NCBI RefSeq assembly: GCF_014850955.1 | Contig: NZ_JACXSS010000001.1 | Coordinates: forward strand, 2,976,001 to 3,040,000 | Length of the DNA stretch: 64,000 nt | Direction: 5' to 3' | DNA from: Methylomonas albis | GTDB taxonomy: Bacteria; Pseudomonadota; Gammaproteobacteria; Methylococcales; Methylomonadaceae | Shown: piece after piece, positions 27,784-37,487 of the stretch | Layout: every line of letters starts with the position of its first letter | Numbering within the stretch: position 1 is the stretch's first letter | Notes under the pieces: generated by a model | What the model was told of the DNA's origin: nothing | The model's input: the letters and a program-made list of their open reading frames with translations, nothing else | Databases searched by the model: none | Program-made: the position numbers and the translations under genes

Positions 27784-28146
27784 ATGGCTGAATTTCCCTT
27801 AAAACTGGCCGTCGCCACCAAAGACAATATTTCCATCAACGAACATTTCGGCCATGCCACAAAATTTTCGGTGTATAGCGCCAGCGAGACCGGCTGCGAG
27901 TTACTGGAAACCCGTGAAGTGGCTAATTACTGCCTGGGCCAGCATGCCGACGAATCGGCAATGCCCGGCATTTTGGCAACCATTGAAGACTGTTACGCCG
28001 TATTCGTGGCGCGCATCGGCGACGGCCCCACCGCAAAAGTCCATGCCATCGGCGTCCGGGCCGTGGCGGAATATGCCTACGCAGCGGTCGAGGAATCCTT
28101 GCTGGACTATGCCAAACGCACCGCTGCTGGTGAGGAAATCGGATGA
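27784..28146 (+). CDS. NifX/NifB C-terminal-like (dinitrogenase Fe-Mo cofactor binding) protein
   Basis: The 120-residue protein has the fold signature of the NifX/NafY/NifB C-terminal family: 'LAVATKDNISINEHFGHATKFSVY' region at residues 7-30 with the conserved HFGHA, and 'CYAVFVARIGDGPTAKV' near 75. These proteins bind iron-molybdenum cofactor precursors or related clusters. No nif gene is adjacent; the neighbours are pterin genes and an unknown protein coupled by an ATGA overlap. The start has no clear ribosome binding site. Its real ligand here is unknown. Confidence 0.75.
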   Translation: MAEFPLKLAVATKDNISINEHFGHATKFSVYSASETGCELLETREVANYCLGQHADESAMPGILATIEDCYAVFVARIGDGPTAKVHAIGVRAVAEYAYAAVEESLLDYAKRTAAGEEIG

Positions 28147-28514
28147 CGCCCGATCACGTTCAGCAATGGGTGAACGATCACCCTCTCAGTCCGATTCACG
28201 TTGATTGCGCAGTGACGGTGATGCTGAAAATCATCGACGGCAAATGCAAAATGCGCCCGACTGAAAAAGTGGTGATGGCGCTGCTCTATGACTGCGTTAA
28301 ACACCTGCCGGGGCAAATTCTGCAAGCCGATCTACATCCTATGATAGCGACGGCCCGCGCCAAGGAAGACGACGAAGCCCTGAAAAACTTGATTTACGAA
28401 AAACGCTTGATGGCAGAAACTGCAATTTCCCGACCGGTGATGAAGGGCTTTAAAGCCATGATCCGCGAGCAAGGCTTGCTGGAACGCCGAGAAGACGCCG
28501 AAACGGAAGCCTGA
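28143..28514 (+). CDS. Hypothetical protein coupled to the NifX-like gene
   Basis: The 123-residue soluble protein is mostly helical and charged, with the single pair 'HVDC' and 'GKCKMRPTEKVV'. I do not recognise the family. Its ATG overlaps the stop of the NifX-like gene by four bases, which implies joint translation and a shared task. It is followed by a convergent radical SAM gene eight bases on. Confidence 0.6.
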   Translation: MTPDHVQQWVNDHPLSPIHVDCAVTVMLKIIDGKCKMRPTEKVVMALLYDCVKHLPGQILQADLHPMIATARAKEDDEALKNLIYEKRLMAETAISRPVMKGFKAMIREQGLLERREDAETEA

Positions 28515-28521
28515 GCCGCGC

Positions 28522-29598
28522 TCAATCAAAAAAACCGAAACTCATTTGTCCGCCTAAGTTTGGCGGGCGAAACAAATCGCTACGCAACGCCGGCAGCGAA
28601 CCGGTTAGTTCCAGCTTTCTGGCAATCAACTTGAAGCGCTGCGCAATCAAATCGGCATAACCGCCGCTGCCACGCTGGCGTTGATGAAATGCCGCATCAT
28701 AAGCTTTGCCGCCACGGCTATCGCGGACCCGATTCATCACATGCTCGGCTTTTAGCGGGTAGTGTTGTTGCAGCCATTCTGCAAATAGATCCGCCGTTTC
28801 CAAGGGCAGGCGCAACAGGATGTATTGCACGCTTTGCGCGCCGGCCTTATGAGTTGCACTGACAATGCTTTCCAGTTCGTAATCGGTCAGCACCGGAATC
28901 AGTGGCGCCACCAACACGCCAACCGGAATTCCGGCTGCCCGCAAGCGAGCAACCGCCTCCAAGCGGCGTTGCGGGGCGGCGGCGCGCGGCTCCAGAGCAC
29001 GCGCCAGCGTTCTGTCCAGCGTGGTAATCGAAAGATAAACCGCAGCCAACCCCTGCCCGGCCATCTGCGCCAGAATATCAATATCGCGTTCGATCAATGC
29101 CGACTTAGTGACGATGCTCACCGGATGCAGGGTCTCGGATAACACTTCCAAAATCTGCCGCATGATGCGCTGTTGCCGTTCCAGCGGTTGGTAAGGGTCT
29201 GTATTGGTGCCCAAGGCTAGCGGCGCGCAGCGATAACTGCGTTTGGCCAACTCTTCGCGCAACAGGCGCGCGGCCTCAGGCTTGACCAAAATTTTGCTCT
29301 CAAAATCCAGACCGGCGGAATAACCCAAGTAAGCATGGGTCGGCCGGGCAAAGCAATAAATGCAGGCATGCTCACAGCCACGATAGGGATTGATCGACCT
29401 ATCAAACGGGATATCGGGCGAATCGTTATAGGTAATGACCGACTTACTGCTATCCATGATGACGTCGGTCGCCAAGGGCGGCAGCTCGGCATCCAAACTG
29501 CCCCAGCCGTCGTCTTCAGCTGCCTTGCTCAGCTTTTCAAAGCGGCCTGCTGCATTACTGATGCTGGCACGGCCTTTGTAGATCAGGGGTTTGGACAT
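28522..29598 (-). CDS. PA0069 family radical SAM protein
   Basis: The 358-residue protein has the cluster motif 'GCEHACIYCFARPTH' near residue 74 (CxxxCxxC) and a SplB-like TIM barrel. The family is named after PA0069/Rv2578c and is related to spore photoproduct lyase; a DNA repair role has been proposed but not proven. It ends eight bases after the unknown gene on the opposite strand. Confidence 0.85.
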   Translation of the reverse strand: MSKPLIYKGRASISNAAGRFEKLSKAAEDDGWGSLDAELPPLATDVIMDSSKSVITYNDSPDIPFDRSINPYRGCEHACIYCFARPTHAYLGYSAGLDFESKILVKPEAARLLREELAKRSYRCAPLALGTNTDPYQPLERQQRIMRQILEVLSETLHPVSIVTKSALIERDIDILAQMAGQGLAAVYLSITTLDRTLARALEPRAAAPQRRLEAVARLRAAGIPVGVLVAPLIPVLTDYELESIVSATHKAGAQSVQYILLRLPLETADLFAEWLQQHYPLKAEHVMNRVRDSRGGKAYDAAFHQRQRGSGGYADLIAQRFKLIARKLELTGSLPALRSDLFRPPNLGGQMSFGFFD

Positions 29599-29874
29599 GA
29601 CATGATCGCCGATCAGGGTTAGAACAGTGAAACTTTACGCTACATCGCGGCTAGCCATTATACGCCGCAGCCCGCCGGTTACGACCGTTCGCCAATCAAA
29701 AGATTGATTCCACGAACACAGCAAACAAGCGCATTGTCACCGCTCTCCCACCTCATACAAGCTGATAAACCAACACAGCACCAACACTTTCCGTCCGTCT
29801 GACATCACTTTCCAAGCACCGCAACCGGTGTTTATTATTTCAAACAAGGACTTGAAAAATGGCGCAAAAATTGA

Positions 29875-30168
29875 TTGCCGAAAGGAATTAAGCATACATT
29901 AAACACCAAGTCCCAAGCTGGCGTATCCCGACTTACTACCGCCCGTATTCCCACGGCATATAGCGACTTTCAACTCTACTATTACCGTAATACCCTGGAT
30001 AACAAAGAACACTTGGCTTTTGTGATGAGCGGTATCACCGATGCAGAGAATGTCTTGGTGCGCCTCTACTCGGAATGTGTTACAGGTTATCCATTACAAA
30101 TCAATATGATAATGATTTTTCAGGGTCGACTAATTCAGATAAAGGAGTATTCAGTGGCAACAATTTGA
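29875..30168 (+). pseudogene. Truncated GTP cyclohydrolase II (ribA) remnant
   Basis: Residues 17-71 of this frame (bases 29923-30087) match the start of RibA: 'TARIPTAYSDFQLYYY', 'KEHLAFVMSGI', 'LVRLYSECVTG'. In RibA this is followed by the zinc-binding CxCG region; here similarity stops and an unrelated tail of 26 residues follows, so all catalytic residues are missing. It is an isolated fragment in an 810-base gap (29599-30408) that holds nothing else I can identify. It most likely results from deletion or rearrangement of a duplicate ribA. Confidence 0.65.
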
Positions 30169-30408
30169 AATCCTGAATATCTCATTTTGGCCGATTGATT
30201 GAAGTCGGCAATGGCTGCTTTGTAGCCCTCCGGTTTGGAGAAACTCGACTGGCAAGAGTGGGCCGATTGCGATAAATCAGCAATCTCAACCCTGTTTTAC
30301 ACAGAACGCCCAATTTCCCTGTTGCTTGTTCAACCACATTTTGCACAATACAGACATATTTTCAGCTATCGGCTAAGCTGATGTTTCAAGCTAGAATGCA
30401 AATAGCCC

Positions 30409-33400
30409 TTAAAACTTTTGCAGCAACTCAGATAGTTGTTTTAGGGCTTCGTCGATGGCGAAACGGTCGATTTTTTTAGCAACGTCTTCTAATAAGCACA
30501 GATGTTCATGCCCGGCCATCGTTCTGCGTAATTGCTCCAACATCGCTTCGGCGGCGCCCAGATCGTTTTCCAGCAATTGCGACAACTTGGTTAAATCCGC
30601 CGCTATATCGGCGTCGGCAAGCGGTGCCACAGCCTGTTCCGGGCCGGAACCTTGGCTGTCCGCCAGTGTTTGCAAAGTCTGAATTTCCGCGATTAATTTA
30701 CGCAAAAACCCATCCATGCGCTGCAAGTGTTCAGCGGGCGGTATTTGATTTTGCTTAAGCACAATATCGATACCGGCGGCAGCTTCGAATAAATCCACCG
30801 CCCCCAGATTGCCACTCACACCTTTCAGGGCATGGCAACGCTCTTCGGCTCGTTTCAGTTCACCGGCATTGATCAAGCCGCGAATCTGCGCGACGACATC
30901 CGGATAATGTTCTCGAAAACGATATAACTGCTTGCGGTAAGCCTCCGGACTGCCGCCGATGCGGCGTATACCTTGCACAATATCCAGGCAGGTCAAAGTT
31001 TGTAAATCTTTAGGATAATCAGCGAGATCATAAGTCCGCGCCACGTCGTTTCCCCGGTTTTCATCCGCGCTAATCGGAATCCAGGTCGCCAAGGCTTTGA
31101 ACAACCGGTCGGGATCGATCGGTTTGGTAATGTGATCGTTCATACCCGCCTCCAGGCTTTTTTCAACATCGCGGGCCATGGCATGGGCGGTCATCGCGAT
31201 GATGGGCATAGAGGCATAGCGTTGATCGCCCGCCGATTGCGCCAAGGCCCGAATCTGGCCGGTGGCCTGCAAACCGTCGAGCACGGGCATTTGAATGTCC
31301 ATCAATACCGCGTCGTAATGATGTTGCCTAACCATGCTCACCGCTTCCGCGCCGTTAACCGCTTCGTCCACCTGAATATCGTGACTGCGCAATAATTCGC
31401 AGGCAAACTCGCGGTTGATTTCATTATCCTCTACCAACAATACTCGGATACCTTGCAGCTGTTTGCTGCCGGTAATGTCCGCACCGCCCAACTGTTTAAA
31501 TTTATCCACCACACCCAGGACCCGTCCGCGATCCAGCGCGGATAGAATGGCATCCAGTAACGAAGACGGCGATACCGGCTTGATCAAAAAACCGTCGATA
31601 CCGGCCCGGCCGGCCAAGCGCATCACATCTTCGCTACCATACGCCGTCACCATGATGATCTTGGGTTGCGGCTGCAAGCGGGTGTCGGCGCGAATCAGTC
31701 TAATCGCTTCATCGCCGTTCATACCCGGCATTTTCCAGTCCATCAACACTACATCGAAGGGCTGCTCCACCGGCATATCCCGCAAAACACTCAGCGCGGA
31801 TGCGGCACTTGCAGCACAACTTACCTGCAACTGAAACGGCCGCAGCATATCGCTGATGATTTCCCGGGAAGCATCGTTGTCATCCACCACCAACACTCGC
31901 ACGTCGGCGAGTAACTGGCCTATGCTCTGTTCCAGCGCTTCTTGATGCAACAAAGTAGCCGTGGCAACGCCCAAACGTGCGGTAAAGCAGAAGGTTGTGC
32001 CCTGGCCCGGCTGCGATTGCTCGATCCAAATCCGGCCCCGCATCATTTCCACCAGGGTTTTACTGATGGCCAATCCCAAACCGGTGCCTCCAAAACGCCG
32101 ACTGGTGCCCTGATCGGCTTGGGTAAACTCTTGAAATAGTTTTTGTTGATCGCCTTTGGACATGCCGATGCCGGTATCTCGCACCGAAATCTGCAAATCG
32201 ATAGTGTTATCGCCCTTGGCGACACAATGGAAAGCCAGCTCCAATTCGCCGGCCTCGGTAAATTTAAGCGCGTTACCGCACAGATTGGTCAACACCTGGC
32301 CGAAACGCAGCGAATCGCCCACCAATACCGGCGGAATTTGCGGATCGTGACGGATCAGAAATTCGATGCCTTTCAGACCGGCTTGGTAACCGATCATATC
32401 GGCCAATTGGTCCACCACGCTATCGAAGCGAAATTCGGTTTCTTCCAACAATAATTTACCGGCCTCTATTTTGGAAAAATCCAGAATATCGTTAAGAATC
32501 CCCAGCAAGGTACGCGCGGAATTGTGGGCTTTTGACAAATAATTGCGTTGTGATGCCGTCAATTCGGTCTGCAAAGCCAAATGCAACATGCCCAGCACAC
32601 CATTCATCGGCGTGCGGATCTCGTGCGACATATTCGCCAGGAACTGGCTTTTGGTCTGGGTCGCAGCCTGAGCGGCATCTCTGGCCTCTTTTAACGCCAC
32701 CTCGGCTTGTTTGCGTAAGGTGACATCTTCGTAGGTGCTGACGAAACCGCCATCGGCTATCGGCCCACCGCTGATCTCTATGACCCGGTTGTCTAGTCTG
32801 TGCCGAGTAAAATTGTGCGGCAGAAAATGTCTTATTTCCTCCAGCAACTGCCTGAGTTCGGCATCGGGATTTCGGAAACGCAGCTGCGTATCCGTCAAGT
32901 CGAACTGCATAAAATCGGCATGGTCCCTACCCACTTCCAACATACTTTCCGGATAGCCACGCACCTCGCTGAGCTTTTTATTCCAAACCAATAATTTTAA
33001 ATTGCTGTCGAAGGCAATCAAACCTTGCGACATGCTATCCAACACCGTTGCCAGCATCACGCTGTTATGCGCCAACTTGGCGTTACTTTCCGCCAATTCC
33101 CTAGTTCTGGCCGCCACGTGTTCTTCCAGACTTTCGTTGATGCCGGCCAATTGGGTCTCGTTGTCGGCTAGCTGCCGATTCAAAGCCAATAACTCGCTAT
33201 CGCGGGTTTCGATAGTGCTTATCATGGTGTTGAAGGCTTGAATCAGCGCGCCTAATTCGTCATTGCTCTCTTGCACCGCACGCAGGGTGTAATTCTTTTG
33301 ACTGTTAATAGTCTCGACCGTCCTTTTCAGCCTTACCAGCGGGCCGGATACCACTTGCTGCAAACTGGAAGCCAGTAATAAGGCAAACAAACCTGACAAC

Positions 33401-33912
33401 AATACGATACCCGTCGCGCCGACTAAAAAGTCTCGCCACAGCGAATCCAACTCAGCCAAACTGGAAGCTATCCACACCCTTCCCAAGGTCCGGCCGCCCA
33501 ACGCTATCGTTTCGTTGACGGTGCAGTAAGCGTCGTCGAATTGCGGCTGATCCATTGCCAGCGGATCGGGATGTTGCGGCGGACAAGCCAGGCCGTGTTC
33601 GTAAAGCGCAAACAACTGATTGGCGCTGTCGTAAATACACGCCGATACCACGCTATCCTTGACGCTTAAGGCGGCCAAAGTCGCATTGGCGACACTGCTG
33701 TCGTTAAAGGATAAGGCCACGGTACTGCGGTTGGCGATGATGCGTGCCAGAGAACTCAAATCCCGGCCCATATCCTCTTTCACCCGCATGTGTTCCTGGG
33801 CAATAAAACCGGCACCAGCCAACATCAGCGCCAGTACGCTAGTTGCCAACATGATCAGCACCAGTTTGGTTTTAATAGTCAGATCGCGTTTAAATTCAGC
33901 CTGGTTTGTCAT
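30409..33912 (-). CDS. Hybrid sensor histidine kinase (CHASE8-like, HAMP, PAS, HisKA, HATPase, REC, REC, Hpt)
   Basis: The 1167-residue protein has membrane helices near residues 15-38 and 165-190 that bracket a periplasmic domain resembling CHASE8 ('LARIIANRSTVALSFND'). HAMP, a coiled coil, a PAS domain (about 290-420), HisKA with 'NMSHEIRTPMNG', and HATPase with 'LCGNALKF' and 'GGTGLGLAI' follow. Two receiver domains ('VLVVDDND', 'VLLVEDNE', phospho-Asp in 'LMDWKMPG' and 'LMDIQMPV') and an Hpt domain with 'RCHALKGVSGN' complete it. CHASE8 is the domain that YfiR represses in the YfiN cyclase, and a yfiR gene lies 16 bases upstream, suggesting an equivalent pairing. Confidence 0.85.
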   Translation of the reverse strand: MTNQAEFKRDLTIKTKLVLIMLATSVLALMLAGAGFIAQEHMRVKEDMGRDLSSLARIIANRSTVALSFNDSSVANATLAALSVKDSVVSACIYDSANQLFALYEHGLACPPQHPDPLAMDQPQFDDAYCTVNETIALGGRTLGRVWIASSLAELDSLWRDFLVGATGIVLLSGLFALLLASSLQQVVSGPLVRLKRTVETINSQKNYTLRAVQESNDELGALIQAFNTMISTIETRDSELLALNRQLADNETQLAGINESLEEHVAARTRELAESNAKLAHNSVMLATVLDSMSQGLIAFDSNLKLLVWNKKLSEVRGYPESMLEVGRDHADFMQFDLTDTQLRFRNPDAELRQLLEEIRHFLPHNFTRHRLDNRVIEISGGPIADGGFVSTYEDVTLRKQAEVALKEARDAAQAATQTKSQFLANMSHEIRTPMNGVLGMLHLALQTELTASQRNYLSKAHNSARTLLGILNDILDFSKIEAGKLLLEETEFRFDSVVDQLADMIGYQAGLKGIEFLIRHDPQIPPVLVGDSLRFGQVLTNLCGNALKFTEAGELELAFHCVAKGDNTIDLQISVRDTGIGMSKGDQQKLFQEFTQADQGTSRRFGGTGLGLAISKTLVEMMRGRIWIEQSQPGQGTTFCFTARLGVATATLLHQEALEQSIGQLLADVRVLVVDDNDASREIISDMLRPFQLQVSCAASAASALSVLRDMPVEQPFDVVLMDWKMPGMNGDEAIRLIRADTRLQPQPKIIMVTAYGSEDVMRLAGRAGIDGFLIKPVSPSSLLDAILSALDRGRVLGVVDKFKQLGGADITGSKQLQGIRVLLVEDNEINREFACELLRSHDIQVDEAVNGAEAVSMVRQHHYDAVLMDIQMPVLDGLQATGQIRALAQSAGDQRYASMPIIAMTAHAMARDVEKSLEAGMNDHITKPIDPDRLFKALATWIPISADENRGNDVARTYDLADYPKDLQTLTCLDIVQGIRRIGGSPEAYRKQLYRFREHYPDVVAQIRGLINAGELKRAEERCHALKGVSGNLGAVDLFEAAAGIDIVLKQNQIPPAEHLQRMDGFLRKLIAEIQTLQTLADSQGSGPEQAVAPLADADIAADLTKLSQLLENDLGAAEAMLEQLRRTMAGHEHLCLLEDVAKKIDRFAIDEALKQLSELLQKF

Positions 33913-33928
33913 GGTGTTCCGGATTGAA

Positions 33929-34444
33929 TTAACGGACGATACGGGCGATTTCCATCAGCAACGCGTTGATTTTTAATTGCGCATTGCGTACCGCGTCGGG
34001 ATTGATTTCCAGTTTAATTTGGCCGTTTTCAGCGTAGAAACCGATGCAGCCGCCTTTGCCGGCAAAACCATCGGCATCGCTAACCGTCAGTATCTGATTA
34101 CCGCGCACCTGTCGCGTCAAGGCCTGCAATTCCGGCGCATCTTTGTCGATATACAAAATCTGGCAAACCTGCGGGTCGTCTATGCCCGACCATATTTGCA
34201 ATAAATGCCCCTTGGTATCGCGGCTGGCCAAATCGCTAAGCAAGTTGACGATAGGCTCGGCACCAACAATACAGACATGCAGCGTGTCGTTCATCAACGC
34301 CGGCCATTCCACGAACTTGGTGAAATTGAACACATAGTTGGCCTTGGTTTTGGCGTTGAGTGCATCGTCGGCAATTGCTTCCAGGCTGAGACTGCTCAGC
34401 AATACCCATAAAAACACAGCCAAGCCCACTAATTTTCCCCGCAT
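33929..34444 (-). CDS. YfiR family periplasmic protein
   Basis: The 171-residue protein has a signal peptide ('LVGLAVFLWVLLSSLSLEAIA') and the YfiR core: 'KANYVFNFTKFVEWP' at the mature N-terminus, 'VCIVGAEPI' and 'ILTVSDADGFAGKGGCIGFY'. YfiR binds and represses the CHASE8 sensor domain of the membrane cyclase YfiN in Pseudomonas. Here the neighbour carrying a CHASE8-like domain is a histidine kinase. Its start overlaps the TonB receptor stop by one base (TAATG). Confidence 0.88.
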   Translation of the reverse strand: MRGKLVGLAVFLWVLLSSLSLEAIADDALNAKTKANYVFNFTKFVEWPALMNDTLHVCIVGAEPIVNLLSDLASRDTKGHLLQIWSGIDDPQVCQILYIDKDAPELQALTRQVRGNQILTVSDADGFAGKGGCIGFYAENGQIKLEINPDAVRNAQLKINALLMEIARIVR

Positions 34445-37400
34445 TAAAACTCCAGGCGTGCGGTCAATTTCACCGTCATACCCGGCCCGGCCAGCACGGT
34501 AAGCGGCGTGCCCAAATTCGGCGAGGCAAAGTCGCTGTTAAACGCCGCATAATTTTTAAAATCGAATAAATTCAATACATCCAGGCGCAGCTTCATCCGG
34601 GTATCGTGCGGCGTGTCAAAGCTTTTTATCAGTGCGATATCGACTTGTTTATACCCCCACCACTGCCCCGGAAAAATAAAATCGCTACCTTTGGGCGTAA
34701 AGGTATCGAAGCGGCACGCACCACTTGTACAGTTAATGCCGGAGCGGGTGTCAGGCGTAGCCAGTGTCAATTTGGTGGAAAAAATCAAATCCCACGGCAA
34801 ATCGACGCTGGCGGTAGTCACCAGTTTGTGTTTTCTAACCCCGGCAGTATCCAGCCATCCGGCGGTATGGGTGTTGGGATGCTCAAACAAATAGCTGCTG
34901 TTGTCGGTGAAGGACTGCGGTTTGTTTTCTTCGGAATCGGTAAAAGTATAAGCAAACGTCATCCCCCAGCCGCTGTCCTTGCTGTACGGCTTTTCGGCCT
35001 TAACAAATACCGAATTGGTCTTGGTCTGTACGCCGTTATCGAACAAAATTAATTGCCCAAAGCCAGGCACGGCCTGAAAAGTGCCGCCGAACCCCGAGCC
35101 GGCCCCGTAAAAACTGCCGTCTGTGTTGCGACCACCCAGCAAACCGACCAAGCCATTGTAACTGTGCACATGCGACAAACTGATCTCGGTATGCCAATCG
35201 CCGAAACGATTACGCATGCCGATATTGAACTGGTCTGCGTACGGCGTCCGTAGATTATTACGCATCAGATTAATTTCCCGGCTACTACCGGCACTGGCAC
35301 CGGTCAGCGCCGACAATTGAGCCGGCGTATAATTCAAATACGCGGGGTTCCAGGCAATGCAATCGACACCCGCAGCGCAGTTGTCATTGGGGTCGCCCTG
35401 GAAATTGACTGCGTAGCTGGGGTAACTGCCCTTGGTCCGTTCCAGTTGCAGCACATCGTAAATATTGCGGTCATAGGCTTTGGCGTAGCCGCCGAACAGC
35501 ACATGCCGCTGATCTTCGAAAAGGTCGTATGCCAAACCTAATCTGGGCGCAATATTATTGCTGTCCGCCGCGCGGTTGGTGCCATTGCTAAGATAATTTT
35601 CGATGTCGTAACCGGCGTTGGTGTTGTGAATGTTACGCCAGTTGCGTAGCGCGCCGCTAACATCGCCTGGGGTGACGTAATTCAGATAGCCGGGGTTATA
35701 TTCATAATCCCAGCGCACGCCAAGGTTCACACTCAGATGCCGATTAGGATTCCAATCGTCTTGCAGATACACGCCCAATTGCGTCACGTCCGTGCTGGCC
35801 GAACCGTCTCCGATTCCCGCCAATGGCGTTGCCCAGCGCACTTGGTAGGGATTGCCGGCAGGATTGTTTAAATTTAAGCCGAACTGCGGGTTGTACGGGT
35901 CGCGTTCCACCGCACCAAGTTCTATTTGTTTAACTTTACCGCCCAGTTTCAGCACATGGCTGCCATGCCAATCCAGGCCGCTGAAGGTTAGATCGTCTTG
36001 AAACCCCGGTCCACTCTGGCCCTTGTCCTGATAATTGGTCGCCCCGCCGCTATTCAGCACACTACGGCTAGTCAGATTACCACCGCTCAAACTGCCGTCG
36101 AGGCGACTCAGCAGCAAACCGGGGCTTTGGGTGGCCGGTAGTTGCCGCCAATTGGCATCTTCATAAGTAAACCGGGCTTCGTTGACCCAATGTTCGGCGC
36201 TGTACTGATATTTAAAATCCAGACGTTTTTCACTGTTACCCTTTGCCAAGGCATACGATTCAGCGTTTTGACCGCCAATCCCCAAGGTTTCGGTTTCGTC
36301 ACGCAACTTGAAAGAGATTTCGATCAAGTGACTATCGTTAAGCGCCCAATCCAACTTACCGAAAAACAAATCTGCGGTAAACGGCCTGTTCACGCTGCCC
36401 AATTGCGCTTGATACGGCGCGGGCAAGCTGGAGCCATCACCGGCGCTGACATTAGCGTAATCGTCGCTAAGTTTACGTTCGTAGGCCATGAAAAAATGCG
36501 CAACATCCTTGGCAATAGGGCCGCTTAAGGTGACGCCGAACTGGGCTTGCTCGGTATCGCGCTTGCCGCCGTTGAGTTGCTCGCTAGGCGTGACGCTGCG
36601 CAAATCCTGATTGGTATGATCGTAAAACGTTTCGCCGTGAAAGGTATTGCCGCCGGATTTAGTCTGCACCGAAATTGCCGCACCGCCGACTTGATCGTAC
36701 TCAGCCTTATAGTTCTGGCTGATAACCTTGTATTCGGCGACGGCCGATTCCGGAAACACATTGCCACGACTGGAATCCTGGCCGGCTACCCCGCCCCTGA
36801 CCACGTAGTTTTTCTGACTGACGCCATCGATAAACAAATTGACGCTATCCGGCCGCTGCCCACCGCTTTGCAAACGGGTACTGCCATTTTGGTCGGTAAC
36901 CACATTCACGCCGGGTGCCAGATCGGCATAATTTAAAAAATTGCGGTTGACCTGCGGCAGACGTTGCATTTGCTCGGGGGTTAAATACGTCGCTAACTCC
37001 GCCGAATTGCCTTCGCTAGCCTGATCGGCAACCCGCTCCTCAGAGCCTAACGCAATGTCCACCACGGCCGTTTGCCCCACTTGCAGCGTCAGCTCTTGAC
37101 TGTTCTGCTGCCCGTCCGCAGCCAATACCTTAAGTTGGTACCGACCGGGTTTTAATGCCATCAGTACATAAGAGCCGTCCGTTCGGGAAAAGGTACGCGT
37201 GGAAAATCCCCGCTCCAGGCTAGTGACGATTATTTGCGCGCCAGCCTGGCTGTCCGCGCTTCCAAGCGTGACTTGACCACGAATCGTCGCGGCACTGATG
37301 TCGGCGCGCGCCGGAATACTGAAGCAAATTGTTGCCAACAGAACACCGGCAACACCTAGTAGCCCGCAGAATATGCAGCTAAGTGGTCTTGGCAAGGAAA

Positions 37401-37467
37401 TCGCCGCGTACGAAAAACCCTCAACAAAAACCGACCGCATACTAGAACACCATGACCGATTCAGCAT
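34444..37467 (-). CDS. TonB-dependent receptor with carboxypeptidase-regulatory-like domain (Oar-like)
   Basis: The 1007-residue outer membrane protein has a long N-terminal signal, an Ig-like carboxypeptidase regulatory domain (about residues 55-140, 'GQVTLGSADSQAGAQI...GSYVLMALKPG' pattern), a plug, and a 22-strand-type barrel ending in the terminal phenylalanine ('LTARLEF'). No TonB box was identified with confidence. Oar-like receptors have unknown or peptide/carbohydrate substrates. It lies in tandem with yfiR, suggesting it takes up or senses the ligand that controls the kinase. An alternative ATG lies nine codons in. Confidence 0.82.
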   Translation of the reverse strand: MLNRSWCSSMRSVFVEGFSYAAISLPRPLSCIFCGLLGVAGVLLATICFSIPARADISAATIRGQVTLGSADSQAGAQIIVTSLERGFSTRTFSRTDGSYVLMALKPGRYQLKVLAADGQQNSQELTLQVGQTAVVDIALGSEERVADQASEGNSAELATYLTPEQMQRLPQVNRNFLNYADLAPGVNVVTDQNGSTRLQSGGQRPDSVNLFIDGVSQKNYVVRGGVAGQDSSRGNVFPESAVAEYKVISQNYKAEYDQVGGAAISVQTKSGGNTFHGETFYDHTNQDLRSVTPSEQLNGGKRDTEQAQFGVTLSGPIAKDVAHFFMAYERKLSDDYANVSAGDGSSLPAPYQAQLGSVNRPFTADLFFGKLDWALNDSHLIEISFKLRDETETLGIGGQNAESYALAKGNSEKRLDFKYQYSAEHWVNEARFTYEDANWRQLPATQSPGLLLSRLDGSLSGGNLTSRSVLNSGGATNYQDKGQSGPGFQDDLTFSGLDWHGSHVLKLGGKVKQIELGAVERDPYNPQFGLNLNNPAGNPYQVRWATPLAGIGDGSASTDVTQLGVYLQDDWNPNRHLSVNLGVRWDYEYNPGYLNYVTPGDVSGALRNWRNIHNTNAGYDIENYLSNGTNRAADSNNIAPRLGLAYDLFEDQRHVLFGGYAKAYDRNIYDVLQLERTKGSYPSYAVNFQGDPNDNCAAGVDCIAWNPAYLNYTPAQLSALTGASAGSSREINLMRNNLRTPYADQFNIGMRNRFGDWHTEISLSHVHSYNGLVGLLGGRNTDGSFYGAGSGFGGTFQAVPGFGQLILFDNGVQTKTNSVFVKAEKPYSKDSGWGMTFAYTFTDSEENKPQSFTDNSSYLFEHPNTHTAGWLDTAGVRKHKLVTTASVDLPWDLIFSTKLTLATPDTRSGINCTSGACRFDTFTPKGSDFIFPGQWWGYKQVDIALIKSFDTPHDTRMKLRLDVLNLFDFKNYAAFNSDFASPNLGTPLTVLAGPGMTVKLTARLEF

Positions 37468-37487
37468 CAGCTATGCCTGAATAAGCC

